Part shown: piece by piece, positions 10,080 through 19,210 of the stretch
Numbering within the stretch: the stretch's first letter is position 1
How the letters are laid out: every line of letters begins with the position of its first letter
Source: Gammaproteobacteria bacterium
GTDB lineage: Bacteria; Pseudomonadota; Gammaproteobacteria; Pseudomonadales; Cellvibrionaceae
Reading direction: 5' to 3'
Assembly (NCBI GenBank): GCA_004172865.1
Contig: SEBV01000001.1
Location: 248,001 to 312,000 of the forward strand
DNA length: 64,000 nucleotides
Position numbers and translations under genes: made by a program
Notes under the pieces: generated by a model
Told to the model about the DNA's origin: nothing
The model's input: only the letters and a program-made list of their open reading frames with translations
The model's database searches: none

Positions 10080-10889
10080 ATGAAAGCAAATAAATTGCCA
10101 GAAAAAAGTTTAATTGAAAAAGCGGCGGATTTTGATCCTACCGAAACGCCAACCGGAAAATACAAAGCCGGAAAAATTCGCGACAGAAATTTAAACAATA
10201 TCATCAGCGCCGCTGAAGAAGAATTTGTGTTGCACGGTTATCGCGGCACCAGCATTCAAGCTATCGCTGATCGCGCGGCAATTCCCAAAGCCAATGTGCA
10301 TTATTACTTTAAAAGTAAATCTAATTTATACGTGGCGGTGCTCGATAACATTATTCATTTATGGAACGACCAGCTCGATGTTATTACGGTAGAAGATGAC
10401 CCTGCCACTGTGCTCGATCAATTTATTCGCAAAAAAGTTGAGTTGTCGTACACACATCCGCGCGCATCAAAATTGTACGCCATGGAAATGATTCAAGGCG
10501 CACCGCATTTGAAAGGTTACATTCGCACTGAAATGCGCCAATGGGTGAGACGTAAAGTACAAGTCATTGAACAATGGATTGAACAGGGCCGAATGGCGAA
10601 TGTTGATCCTATGCATTTGATATTTTTAATTTGGTCGTCAACACAACACTACGCCGACTTCGATGTAAAAATTTTAACGGTGATGAATCGTGCTGAATAC
10701 GAGCCGGATATGATTCGTGATATCTCCAACTTCTTGAGCAAAATGATTTTAAGTGGCTGCGGTCTTGTTCCTCCGCAATTAGCAGATCAAGCGCAGACGA
10801 TAACTGCTGTTAAAGAAACTAATCTTAAAGAAGTGGATATTAAAACTGGTGTTGTTAAAGAAGTTGGTCTGAAAGAAGTGAAAAAATGA
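10080..10889 (+). CDS. TetR-family regulator, RutR-like
   Basis: 269 aa; TetR HTH (GYRGTSIQAIADRAAIPKANVHYYFKSKSNLY) with RutR-type C-terminal domain; next to purine genes. Confidence 0.85.
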   Translation: MKANKLPEKSLIEKAADFDPTETPTGKYKAGKIRDRNLNNIISAAEEEFVLHGYRGTSIQAIADRAAIPKANVHYYFKSKSNLYVAVLDNIIHLWNDQLDVITVEDDPATVLDQFIRKKVELSYTHPRASKLYAMEMIQGAPHLKGYIRTEMRQWVRRKVQVIEQWIEQGRMANVDPMHLIFLIWSSTQHYADFDVKILTVMNRAEYEPDMIRDISNFLSKMILSGCGLVPPQLADQAQTITAVKETNLKEVDIKTGVVKEVGLKEVKK

Positions 10890-12286
10890 TTGCGTTTGAA
10901 AATGATAGAGTGAAAGAAACCGTTTCTAAAAAAGGTAAATGCACATGGATTAAAAATCCACTCGCATGTTGGACCGGCAATTCGCAAGATGCCAGCAACG
11001 GCATGGTTATTTGTGACAATATTATTGTTGAGCTAGTTGCTGCGGGCAACACGCCCATTACGCAATATCAACAAACCTTTGATGCATCGGCCCACGTAAT
11101 TTTGCCGGGCTTAATTAATTGCCATCACCATTTTTATCAAACGCTAACGCGCGCTTTACCGAACGCGTTGAACAAAGAATTATTTCCCTGGCTGCAAGCG
11201 CTTTACCCTGTGTGGGCGAATTTGAATGACGATGCAATTTTTGCATCCACGCAATTAGCTTTAAGTGAATTGCTGTTATCCGGTTGCACGACGGCTGCAG
11301 ATCATCATTACGTATTCAGCAGCATTATGCCGCACGCGATTGATGCTCAAGTTGCTGCAGCAAAAACCATTGGCAATCGCGTAACTTTAACACGCGGCTC
11401 TATGAGCTTGGGCCAATCCAAAGGTGGTTTACCGCCAGATTCGGTGGTGGAAACTGATGAAAAAATTCTCGGTGAAAGCGAACGTTTAATTAATACGTAT
11501 CACGATTCTTCAGAAGAATCTTTCTGTCAAATAGCACTAGCACCTTGCTCACCGTTTTCGGTAACGCCGGATTTAATGCGTGAAACTGCAAAGTTATCGC
11601 AACAAAAAAATGTGCTTCTACATACACATCTCGGTGAAACTGAAGACGAAAATGATTTTTGTCTCGAAAAATTTGGTATGCGTCCCGTCGATTATCTTGA
11701 AGATGTAGGCTGGCTCAATGACCGTACCTGGCTCGCGCACGGAATTCATTTTAATGATGATGAAGTAAAGCGTCTTGGTCACGCATGTACCGGTATTTGT
11801 CATTGTCCATCATCGAATATGTTGTTGGCATCCGGCATGTGCCGTACGCTGGATTTGCGCAGCGCCGGTGCGCGAGTTGGTTTGGGTGTGGATGGTTCTG
11901 CATCTAATGACGGTTCCAATATGATTCAGGAAGTTCGTCAGGCAATGTTGTTACAAAAATTGCGTTACGGCTCTGCAAAATTTTCGCACCACGACGCACT
12001 CACCATGGCAACCCGCGGCAGCGCGACTTTATTGCATCGTAAAGAATTAGGTGAAATTGCCGTCGGCAAGCAGGCAGACATAGCGCTTTATAGTTTGGAT
12101 GAACCGCGATTCTCCGGTTACGGCGACGCAGTTGCAGCATTAATTTTATGCGGCGCTACCAAAGCAGATCACGTTATGGTCGCCGGTGAATGGAAAGTAA
12201 AAAATGGTGTGATGGTAGATGTGGATATTCACGAAATTATGGCGCGCCACCGAATAGCAGCAGATCGCTTGGTGCAGCAGTTTTGA
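10886..12286 (+). CDS. 8-oxoguanine deaminase / guanine deaminase-like amidohydrolase
   Basis: 466 aa; HVILPGLINCHHHFYQTLTRALPNA, CTTAADHHYVF, LLHTHLGETEDEN, WLAHGIHF, CPSSNMLLASG, GLGVDGSASND. N-terminus uncertain. Confidence 0.88.
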   Translation: MIAFENDRVKETVSKKGKCTWIKNPLACWTGNSQDASNGMVICDNIIVELVAAGNTPITQYQQTFDASAHVILPGLINCHHHFYQTLTRALPNALNKELFPWLQALYPVWANLNDDAIFASTQLALSELLLSGCTTAADHHYVFSSIMPHAIDAQVAAAKTIGNRVTLTRGSMSLGQSKGGLPPDSVVETDEKILGESERLINTYHDSSEESFCQIALAPCSPFSVTPDLMRETAKLSQQKNVLLHTHLGETEDENDFCLEKFGMRPVDYLEDVGWLNDRTWLAHGIHFNDDEVKRLGHACTGICHCPSSNMLLASGMCRTLDLRSAGARVGLGVDGSASNDGSNMIQEVRQAMLLQKLRYGSAKFSHHDALTMATRGSATLLHRKELGEIAVGKQADIALYSLDEPRFSGYGDAVAALILCGATKADHVMVAGEWKVKNGVMVDVDIHEIMARHRIAADRLVQQF

Positions 12287-12369
12287 TTCTGTTGATTTAA
12301 TTCATTTGATTTGCATTGGCCGCATCCTTGCGGCCATATAAATTGTTCGGCAAAAATCCTAACTAAAAC

Positions 12370-13371
12370 CTAGTCAAAAAATCGATTTTTTAACTCGGCG
12401 TGTTGTTCTGCTTTCAAGCGTGGCCCAAATTGCGAAACCACTTTGGCTGCTGCCAAACTTGCAAAATCCCCCGCGGTTTTATAATCCTTACCTTGTGCCA
12501 CGGCATACAAAAATGCACCCGCAAACATATCACCTGCGCCGTTAGTATCTACAGCAGTTATTTTGTTACCGGCAATTTCAATAAATTCGTTGCCATCAAA
12601 AACCAGCGCGCCTTGGCTGCCACGGGTAATCACAAAATGTTTGCTGAATTTTTTTAGGGCTTCAGCGGCAGCTTCGAGATTTTCAGTTTGGGTAAAGCCA
12701 ATCGCTTCATCGCTATTGCAGAATAAAATATCCACACCGCCGCCAATCATTTCCAATAAACCGTCACGGAAAAACTGCACCATAGCCGGGTCAGATAAAC
12801 TCAGTGCTGTGCGTGTGTTATTCGCTTCCGCATGTTCACGCAGAACAATGGCGGCCGCACGGCCCGTGGGTGAGGTTACTAAATAACCTTCAATGTAAAC
12901 GAAATGTGATTGCGCGATGGCCGCTACATCCAGCTCATCAACCGACAAGTGTTCGCTGATTCCTAAAAAGGTATTCATTGTGCGTTCAGCGTCAGGTGTA
13001 ATCATCACCAAACATTTACCAGTGACGCCTTGCTGCAAGTTCACGTGCGCTGGATAACTGACACCGGCGGCTTTTATGTCGTTAATGTAAAAGTGGCCAA
13101 GCTCATCGTCGGCCACTTTGCAGGAGTAAACATTGTTACAGCCGAAGTAGCTGGCTGCGATAATGGTATTAGCCGCAGAACCGCCGCTGGCTTTGTGCGA
13201 TGCAACCAGGTGATCGGCCAAATAACTGATGAGTTCGCTCTGGCGCGCTTCGTCCACTAAAGTCATAACACCTTTATCGACTTTCATGGCTGCGAGGTCG
13301 GCATTGCTTACGCTGATTTCAGTATCGACCAAGGCGTTGCCTATGCCGTAAATGTGATATTGCTTGCTCAT
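12370..13371 (-). CDS. PfkB-family carbohydrate/adenosine kinase
   Basis: 333 aa; IYGIGNALVDTEI, GGSAANTIIAASYFG, AVDTNGAGDMFAGAFLYAV. Confidence 0.88.
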   Translation of the reverse strand: MSKQYHIYGIGNALVDTEISVSNADLAAMKVDKGVMTLVDEARQSELISYLADHLVASHKASGGSAANTIIAASYFGCNNVYSCKVADDELGHFYINDIKAAGVSYPAHVNLQQGVTGKCLVMITPDAERTMNTFLGISEHLSVDELDVAAIAQSHFVYIEGYLVTSPTGRAAAIVLREHAEANNTRTALSLSDPAMVQFFRDGLLEMIGGGVDILFCNSDEAIGFTQTENLEAAAEALKKFSKHFVITRGSQGALVFDGNEFIEIAGNKITAVDTNGAGDMFAGAFLYAVAQGKDYKTAGDFASLAAAKVVSQFGPRLKAEQHAELKNRFFD

Positions 13372-13566
13372 GAATAAACCTTAGGGAAGTAAAATGTGAT
13401 GGACTTGAGAATAAGTGTTTGGAGAATAAAGTGTGATTGCCTAAAGCAAAAAATATGACCGATTAACAGGGCGAGCATTATGCAAAAAAGGTTTCACTCG
13501 ATAAAGCCTTATCTAACCCGTAAAATGCCCACAATTTCGTATTTATCCTCTTTTTGGATGTAATTA

Positions 13567-15909
13567 ATGACCAAACGTCGTTTTATGAGTCGTGGAAAAA
13601 AATCCGGTGGCGGATCTTTCCATTTTAACTGGATGCTCCTGTTGTGGATTGTGCTCGGTTTTGCCGTAGTGGTTGCCTTGGTTTTAGGCATTTGGAGCCT
13701 GTACCTTGATAAAGTCGTGCGTGAAAAATTCGAAGGCAAAAAATGGTCGTTACCTGCGCGCGTTTATTCGCGTCCGCTCGAATTGTATGAAGGCCTGCCG
13801 CTAACGCCGGTGTTATTTGAAAAAGAATTGGAAGCCTTGGGCTATCGCACCACGCCGAGCGTTACTGCTTCCGGCCAAGTGTCGCGCCGCGCCGCAAGTG
13901 CGCAGGAAGTGACCTATGAAGTGCTCACTCGCGGTTTTGATTTTTGGGATAAAAAAGAAGGCTCGCAGAAATTTGTGCTGAGAATTGATTCCGGCAAAAT
14001 TGCATCCTTAATGGACGAAAAAGGTGTTGCTCTGCCGCTGGTGCGGATGGAGCCTGAAGAAATCGGCGGCATTTATCCTAACAATATTGAGGACCGTGTA
14101 TTAGTAAAATTAGATCAGCTTCCTCCGTTGTTAGGCGAAACTTTATTGGCGGTTGAAGACAAACATTTTCTTGAGCATCACGGCGTATCGCCTGAAGCGA
14201 TTTTGCGTGCAATGTGGGTGAATGCGCGCGAAGGTGAAGTGGTGCAGGGCGGAAGCACGCTCACGCAACAATTGGTAAAGAATTTTTATCTCACCTCCGA
14301 ACAAAGTTTAACGCGCAAAATTCCTGAAGCGATTATGTCGCTGCTGTTGGAATTGCATTACAGCAAATCAGAAATTTTAGAAACATATGTTAACGAAGTT
14401 TATTTAGGCAGAAGTGGATCGCGCGAGATTCACGGTTTTGGATTGGCATCGCAACATTATTTCCGTCAACCTTTGCATGAACTAAATGCGCAAGAAGTTG
14501 CTTTGCTAGTTGGGCTTGTTAAAGGTGCATCTTACTACAATCCCTGGCGCAATCCGGAGCGCGCAAAAACTCGTCGCAATTTAGTATTAAATGTAATGCA
14601 CACCGAAGGTTTAATTGACGACAAACAATTTAAAGAAGCGCAAGCATCGCCTTTAGGTTTAGCTGCAGAAACGGACGCGAGTTTAATTAATTACCCTGCG
14701 TTTGTTGATCTCGTAAAGCGCCAATTAAAACAAGATTATCAAGACGATGATTTGCGCAAAGAAGGCCTGCGTATTTTTACGACTATTGCACCTATGGTTC
14801 AGCGCCTTGCTGAAAAATCTGTGGCAACACGCATCGCGCAAATTGAAAAACAATACAAAATAAAAGATTTGCAAGTCAGTATGGTTGTCACTTCTGTTGG
14901 CAGCGGCGAAATTCTTGCGCTAATTGGCGATAAAAATCCGCGCTTCCCCGGATTGAATCGCGCGCTCGATGCCCACCGCCAAATTGGTTCCTTGATGAAA
15001 CCATTTGTGTATCTAACGGCGCTCGAACAACCGCAGACTTATAATTTGGCAACGCTAATTAGCGATGATCCCGTTAGCATAAAAGGTGGTGATGGAAAAT
15101 TGTGGGAACCAAAAAACGCCGATAATTTAAGTCACGGCAATATGCCGCTTTATCGTGCCCTCGCAAATTCTGAAAACCAGGCAACTGTGCGTTTAGGTAT
15201 GCAACTTACTGTTAAAGCGGTTGTGAAAACAGTAAAAGCGGCGGGCTACGATGGCGAGATTCCACAAGTGCCATCCATATTAATCGGCGCGGTGGATATG
15301 TCACCTATTGAAGTTACCAATATGTATCACACGCTCGCCGCTGAAGGCGTACACACACAGTTGCACGCCATTCGCGAAGTATTAAATGCAGAAGGCCAGC
15401 CACTTAAACGTTATCCTCTAGAATTGGATCAACGTTTTTCTGTGCAAAGTACATTTGAATTACAACACGCATTACAAGCCGTTTTGCGCGAAGGTACCGG
15501 TCGCAGCGTTTATAATTCTTTCCCGGAATCATTACCGCTCGCAGGCAAAACAGGCACAACCAATGATCAGCGCGATAGCTGGTTTGCCGGTTTCAGTGGC
15601 GAGCATTTAGCTGTGGTTTGGGTTGGTAAAGATGACAACTCCAAAACACCGCTAAGCGGCGCAAGTGGCGCCCTACAAGTATGGGCTGATTTAATGCGAC
15701 AACTACCAACCCAAGGCGTAAATCAACAAGCCCCCGAAGGCGTGAGCTATGATTGGCTTGATGCAAATACCGGTTTGCTAAGCGCAGAACAATGTGAAGG
15801 CGCCATGTGGCTGCCATTGCACAACGACTACAAACCAAAAGAATCTGTAGAATGTAAAATTAGAGAAGGTGTCGACGAGCAACACTGGTGGCAGAAGATT
15901 TTCCGTTAA
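13567..15909 (+). CDS. mrcB: Penicillin-binding protein 1B (bifunctional transglycosylase/transpeptidase)
   Basis: 780 aa; AVEDKHFLEHHGVSPEAILRA, QGGSTLTQQLVKNFYL, SLMKPFVYLTAL, LAGKTGTTNDQRDSWFAGF. Confidence 0.95.
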   Translation: MTKRRFMSRGKKSGGGSFHFNWMLLLWIVLGFAVVVALVLGIWSLYLDKVVREKFEGKKWSLPARVYSRPLELYEGLPLTPVLFEKELEALGYRTTPSVTASGQVSRRAASAQEVTYEVLTRGFDFWDKKEGSQKFVLRIDSGKIASLMDEKGVALPLVRMEPEEIGGIYPNNIEDRVLVKLDQLPPLLGETLLAVEDKHFLEHHGVSPEAILRAMWVNAREGEVVQGGSTLTQQLVKNFYLTSEQSLTRKIPEAIMSLLLELHYSKSEILETYVNEVYLGRSGSREIHGFGLASQHYFRQPLHELNAQEVALLVGLVKGASYYNPWRNPERAKTRRNLVLNVMHTEGLIDDKQFKEAQASPLGLAAETDASLINYPAFVDLVKRQLKQDYQDDDLRKEGLRIFTTIAPMVQRLAEKSVATRIAQIEKQYKIKDLQVSMVVTSVGSGEILALIGDKNPRFPGLNRALDAHRQIGSLMKPFVYLTALEQPQTYNLATLISDDPVSIKGGDGKLWEPKNADNLSHGNMPLYRALANSENQATVRLGMQLTVKAVVKTVKAAGYDGEIPQVPSILIGAVDMSPIEVTNMYHTLAAEGVHTQLHAIREVLNAEGQPLKRYPLELDQRFSVQSTFELQHALQAVLREGTGRSVYNSFPESLPLAGKTGTTNDQRDSWFAGFSGEHLAVVWVGKDDNSKTPLSGASGALQVWADLMRQLPTQGVNQQAPEGVSYDWLDANTGLLSAEQCEGAMWLPLHNDYKPKESVECKIREGVDEQHWWQKIFR

Positions 15910-15983
15910 TTGTAAAAATAGAGATAAACAATTAACACTTTAAAATTTAACAGATCGAGCAAATTCATTTTTTAGGAAATATC

Positions 15984-16457
15984 GTGAAAAGATTTTTTTT
16001 ATGTGCAGGTTTAATTTTTATATTCACGCAATTGGTTGGTTGTGCAACGCATTCCAGAACCGAGTCAGCGCCACCAGTGATTGAAAAATCTGAGCCAGTA
16101 ACGCCCGAAGTGAAAGAACCTGAAAAGCCTGTTGAGCCGGTGGCTCCACCGCCGGTTGTTCCACAAACCCAAGCGCCTGCGCCAGTTGCTACAAGTAATG
16201 CTACAGCGAGTTTGGTTAGCCAGGCGCGCGCGCAGTATCAAGCAAAAAATTATCAAGCGGCAATTGCTACAGCAGAGCGCGCGTTACGTATTGATCGCCG
16301 CTCTCCAGAAGTTTATTTAGTTCTCGCGCAAAGTTATGTGCAGTTAGCGAACACACAACTGGCTATGCAGTTCGCACAACAGGGAATACGTTATTCCCAG
16401 GCGGGAACAGAATTGGCTAAGACCTTAGCACAAGTTCGAGATTCATTGCAGAAGTAA
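15984..16457 (+). CDS. TPR-containing lipoprotein, LpoP-like candidate PBP1b activator
   Basis: 157 aa; lipobox LVGC, Pro-rich linker, two TPR-like helices (AQYQAKNYQAAIATAERALRIDRRSPEVYLVLAQSYVQLANTQLAMQFAQQGI); directly downstream of mrcB. Confidence 0.75.
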   Translation: MKRFFLCAGLIFIFTQLVGCATHSRTESAPPVIEKSEPVTPEVKEPEKPVEPVAPPPVVPQTQAPAPVATSNATASLVSQARAQYQAKNYQAAIATAERALRIDRRSPEVYLVLAQSYVQLANTQLAMQFAQQGIRYSQAGTELAKTLAQVRDSLQK

Positions 16458-16545
16458 ATTTTTCTTCAAATTGATTGCGAAAGGATTCGCTTAAATAATT
16501 AATACCAAGCTTCAAATAATAAAAACTATTTCCCGAGCAACCTCT

Positions 16546-17133
16546 ATGAAGTCTGCCAGTAAAATAATTTTCCTATCTATTACTTTTATTCTCTCAACAA
16601 ATTCCGGATTAGTTTTCGCTGCAGAAAAATCAGTGGATAGTAAAACTGCGCATTACACAAAACTCAATGCAAAAGGCAAAGCGGCGGGTGATAAAGTAAA
16701 TGCAGCGCGCTGTGTTATTGATAACCAAACCGGTCTGGTATGGGAATTAAAAACCGATGATGATAGCGTTCACGATAAAAATAATACTTATCGTTGGGGC
16801 GGTCGCGGTGCTGAGCAAAGTGGTGCGATATTTTTTGACGATTGGAATACATTGCTCGATGCAACCAATAAAGAAAAATTATGCGGCTTTAATGATTGGC
16901 GTGTACCTAATATAGATGAATTAAAAACGCTGGTTGTTACTGGCGCGAATCCCGCTATTGATATAATTTTTTTCCCGCTAACTTTGCCGAAACCTTATTG
17001 GTCGGCATCCGCTTATAAAAATTATCCCGAGCATGGGCAAACCGTACATTTTGAAACGGGTGCTTCTTATTATTACAACGGCTTTCGCGGTGATCGCTTG
17101 CCGCTACGTTTGGTACGCAGCAAATCGCAATAA
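16546..17133 (+). CDS. DUF1566 (Lcl C-terminal)-type exported protein
   Basis: 195 aa; signal peptide; VIDNQTGLVWELKT, CGFNDWRVPNIDELKTLV, YWSASAYK. Confidence 0.8.
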   Translation: MKSASKIIFLSITFILSTNSGLVFAAEKSVDSKTAHYTKLNAKGKAAGDKVNAARCVIDNQTGLVWELKTDDDSVHDKNNTYRWGGRGAEQSGAIFFDDWNTLLDATNKEKLCGFNDWRVPNIDELKTLVVTGANPAIDIIFFPLTLPKPYWSASAYKNYPEHGQTVHFETGASYYYNGFRGDRLPLRLVRSKSQ

Positions 17134-17157
17134 CAATCTAATGAATGATTTAAAAAA

Positions 17158-17191
17158 AAGCCCCGAGTGCCTAAACGCTCGGGGCTTTTTA
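17158..17191. terminator. Bidirectional Rho-independent terminator
   Basis: AAAAAAAAGCCCCGAG...CTCGGGGCTTTTT between convergent genes. Confidence 0.9.
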
Positions 17192-17206
17192 TTGCGATAA
17201 GAAAAA

Positions 17207-19108
17207 TTACTGACCAAAACTCCAACGTAATCCTGCTCGCCATAATAATCCCGGGGTGGGGAAGCCGACGGCGGTGTGGGCGGTTTTATCGAGTACATTT
17301 TCTAGCGTGAAATTCAGTGTGAGTGAATTGTTTAGTGCCCAGAAAATAGTAGCGTCTATGCGTTCGTATCCGTTCAGCGTTTCAAGTGTTGCATCGCCAG
17401 TGTGTTGGCTGGTGGCGTATTGGTCGGCGAATTGTTGATAGTCCAGACTGCTGCGCCATTGGTCGTTAATTTGCCACATTGCAGCTACACCGGCGTGCCA
17501 TTTTGGTCGGCCCGTTAATACAGACGCGCTATTTTTTATATCGATATCTGTGTAAGTCGCGTTGGCGTTTATGCGGAAGCGGTTATTGGTGCTGTGCCAG
17601 TTCGCTTGCCATTCCACGCCGCTGGTGTCGATTTGTTCGCGATTGACGTTGGTGAAAAGCTCCGCATCGAAATCGATAAAATCGCGATAGGTATTTTGAA
17701 AATAATCGACGCTGGTGGATAGTTGTTCGCTGGCTTGCCAGGTAATGCCTGCATCCCAACTCTTAACGCGTTCGGGCTTCAAATTCGGGTTGCCGACGAG
17801 TGGATGACCGAGGGCGTAGAAGCTCGGTAATTTGTAGCCATTGCCGATGTTAGTGTGAAAAATAATTGCCTCATCTAGCTCATAGCGCAGCCCGATTTTG
17901 GATGAAGTTCTATTGCCGAAATCATCGTTATCATCATTGCGCGTGCTGGCTTGTAGCAAGAGTTTTTCATTCACTTGCGCGTTCAAGTTTACAAATAAGC
18001 TATTGGTGGCGCGTTCAAGGGCGAAATCCGTCGGCATCACGAAACCGAAATCCAGATAACCTTTGCTATCGCCTTTTTCGTTGAGATGTTCCAGTCCCAC
18101 ATTCGCCCATAATTTTCCTTCCTGACCAAGGGTATTAACCCAGGTTATTTGCTTGCGTTCAAATTCGGTGTTTGCGCCGTTAGGCGGAATGGCGTTATAG
18201 GGTGCGATTCCCGGCGATGTGTAGTCTTCGCTGCGGCGATAAAGAGTTGCTTGTAGATTACTTTTCCATTGGTCGGCGATTTGATATTGCCAGCCGAGTG
18301 CGCCGCTCTTATCGGTAAAGTCGGTGTGATCGAGTAGGGGGGATTGTGCGAATTCGGGGCCTCCGCTTTGCTCGGGGTAGCTGCTGCGTTTGCCATCGAA
18401 ATAACGCAGGCTGGCGGTAATGCGGTGTGCGTCCGACGGTTTCCAGCCCAAACGCAAATTGACTTCGCTATCTTTTGCTTCGCTGCCTTGCACTGGTTCG
18501 CCGCTGTCGCGGGTGCGTGCCTGGAATGAATAATCGGTGGTGTCAGTTGCGCCGAGCGCGCTAAAGCCTGCTTGTTGATAACCGTCTGCGCCGCCAGATG
18601 CGGTGAGCATTTGCTGATGTCCATTCGCGGGCCGCAAGCTGATGATATTAATTACGCCCGCTACTGCATTCGCGCCGTAAATTGCCGATTGCGGGCCACG
18701 CACAATTTCAATCCGTTCAATCGAATCGGGATTAATGCTGCCCAAATCAAAAGCGCCGCCACGGCTATTGCCGGGGTCGTTCATGGCTACACCGTCAATC
18801 ATCACCACGGTGTAATTAGAGTCGCCGCCGCGAATGGATGCTACTGCCAAACCGCCAGGGCCGCCCTGGCGCTCCACTAAAATACCGGGAACAGTTTGCA
18901 GTAGATCGGCCAAATTGGTTTTGTTGAGCGAGGCGATATCGGCGCGATCAAGCACGCTTACGGCTGATGAAATTTGCTCAACCGGCGTTGGGTTGTAGGT
19001 GCCGGTCACAATTACTTGTTCTGCGGATTGGTCTGCATACACAGATAATGATGCGATTGCCAAGGCTGCAGGCAGTACGGCAATGGGAAAATGTTTTATA
19101 AGTTTCAT
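17207..19108 (-). CDS. TonB-dependent outer-membrane receptor (BtuB-like)
   Basis: 633 aa; EQVIVTGTYNPTPVEQISSAVSVLDRADI (TonB box/plug), IERIEIVRGPQSAIYGANAVAGVINI. Confidence 0.88.
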   Translation of the reverse strand: MKLIKHFPIAVLPAALAIASLSVYADQSAEQVIVTGTYNPTPVEQISSAVSVLDRADIASLNKTNLADLLQTVPGILVERQGGPGGLAVASIRGGDSNYTVVMIDGVAMNDPGNSRGGAFDLGSINPDSIERIEIVRGPQSAIYGANAVAGVINIISLRPANGHQQMLTASGGADGYQQAGFSALGATDTTDYSFQARTRDSGEPVQGSEAKDSEVNLRLGWKPSDAHRITASLRYFDGKRSSYPEQSGGPEFAQSPLLDHTDFTDKSGALGWQYQIADQWKSNLQATLYRRSEDYTSPGIAPYNAIPPNGANTEFERKQITWVNTLGQEGKLWANVGLEHLNEKGDSKGYLDFGFVMPTDFALERATNSLFVNLNAQVNEKLLLQASTRNDDNDDFGNRTSSKIGLRYELDEAIIFHTNIGNGYKLPSFYALGHPLVGNPNLKPERVKSWDAGITWQASEQLSTSVDYFQNTYRDFIDFDAELFTNVNREQIDTSGVEWQANWHSTNNRFRINANATYTDIDIKNSASVLTGRPKWHAGVAAMWQINDQWRSSLDYQQFADQYATSQHTGDATLETLNGYERIDATIFWALNNSLTLNFTLENVLDKTAHTAVGFPTPGLLWRAGLRWSFGQ

Positions 19109-19146
19109 GATGGTCTCTTTACAAAAAATGGTCTCTTACAAAAAAA
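19109..19146 (-). repeat. Tandem duplication in TonB-receptor leader (ATGGTCTCTT(T)ACAAAAA x2)
   Basis: Read from sequence: atggtctctttacaaaaa / atggtctcttacaaaaaa. Confidence 0.85.
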
Positions 19147-19147
19147 A

Positions 19148-19171
19148 GTCTGCGCTGTTTCCAGCGCAGAC
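19148..19171 (-). terminator. Terminator downstream of the large dehydrogenase gene
   Basis: Perfect 10-bp stem GTCTGCGCTG/CAGCGCAGAC followed on the minus strand by TTTTTTTT. Confidence 0.85.
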
Positions 19172-19210
19172 AAAGGGAGCTTAGGATTACAAGGAGTTAC
19201 TTGTTAGAAG

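Noticed and set aside
19109-19210. Cobalamin riboswitch upstream of the BtuB-like receptor
   Set aside because: The leader is ~100 bp, filled by a terminator and duplicated RBS; no B12-box or room for the fold.
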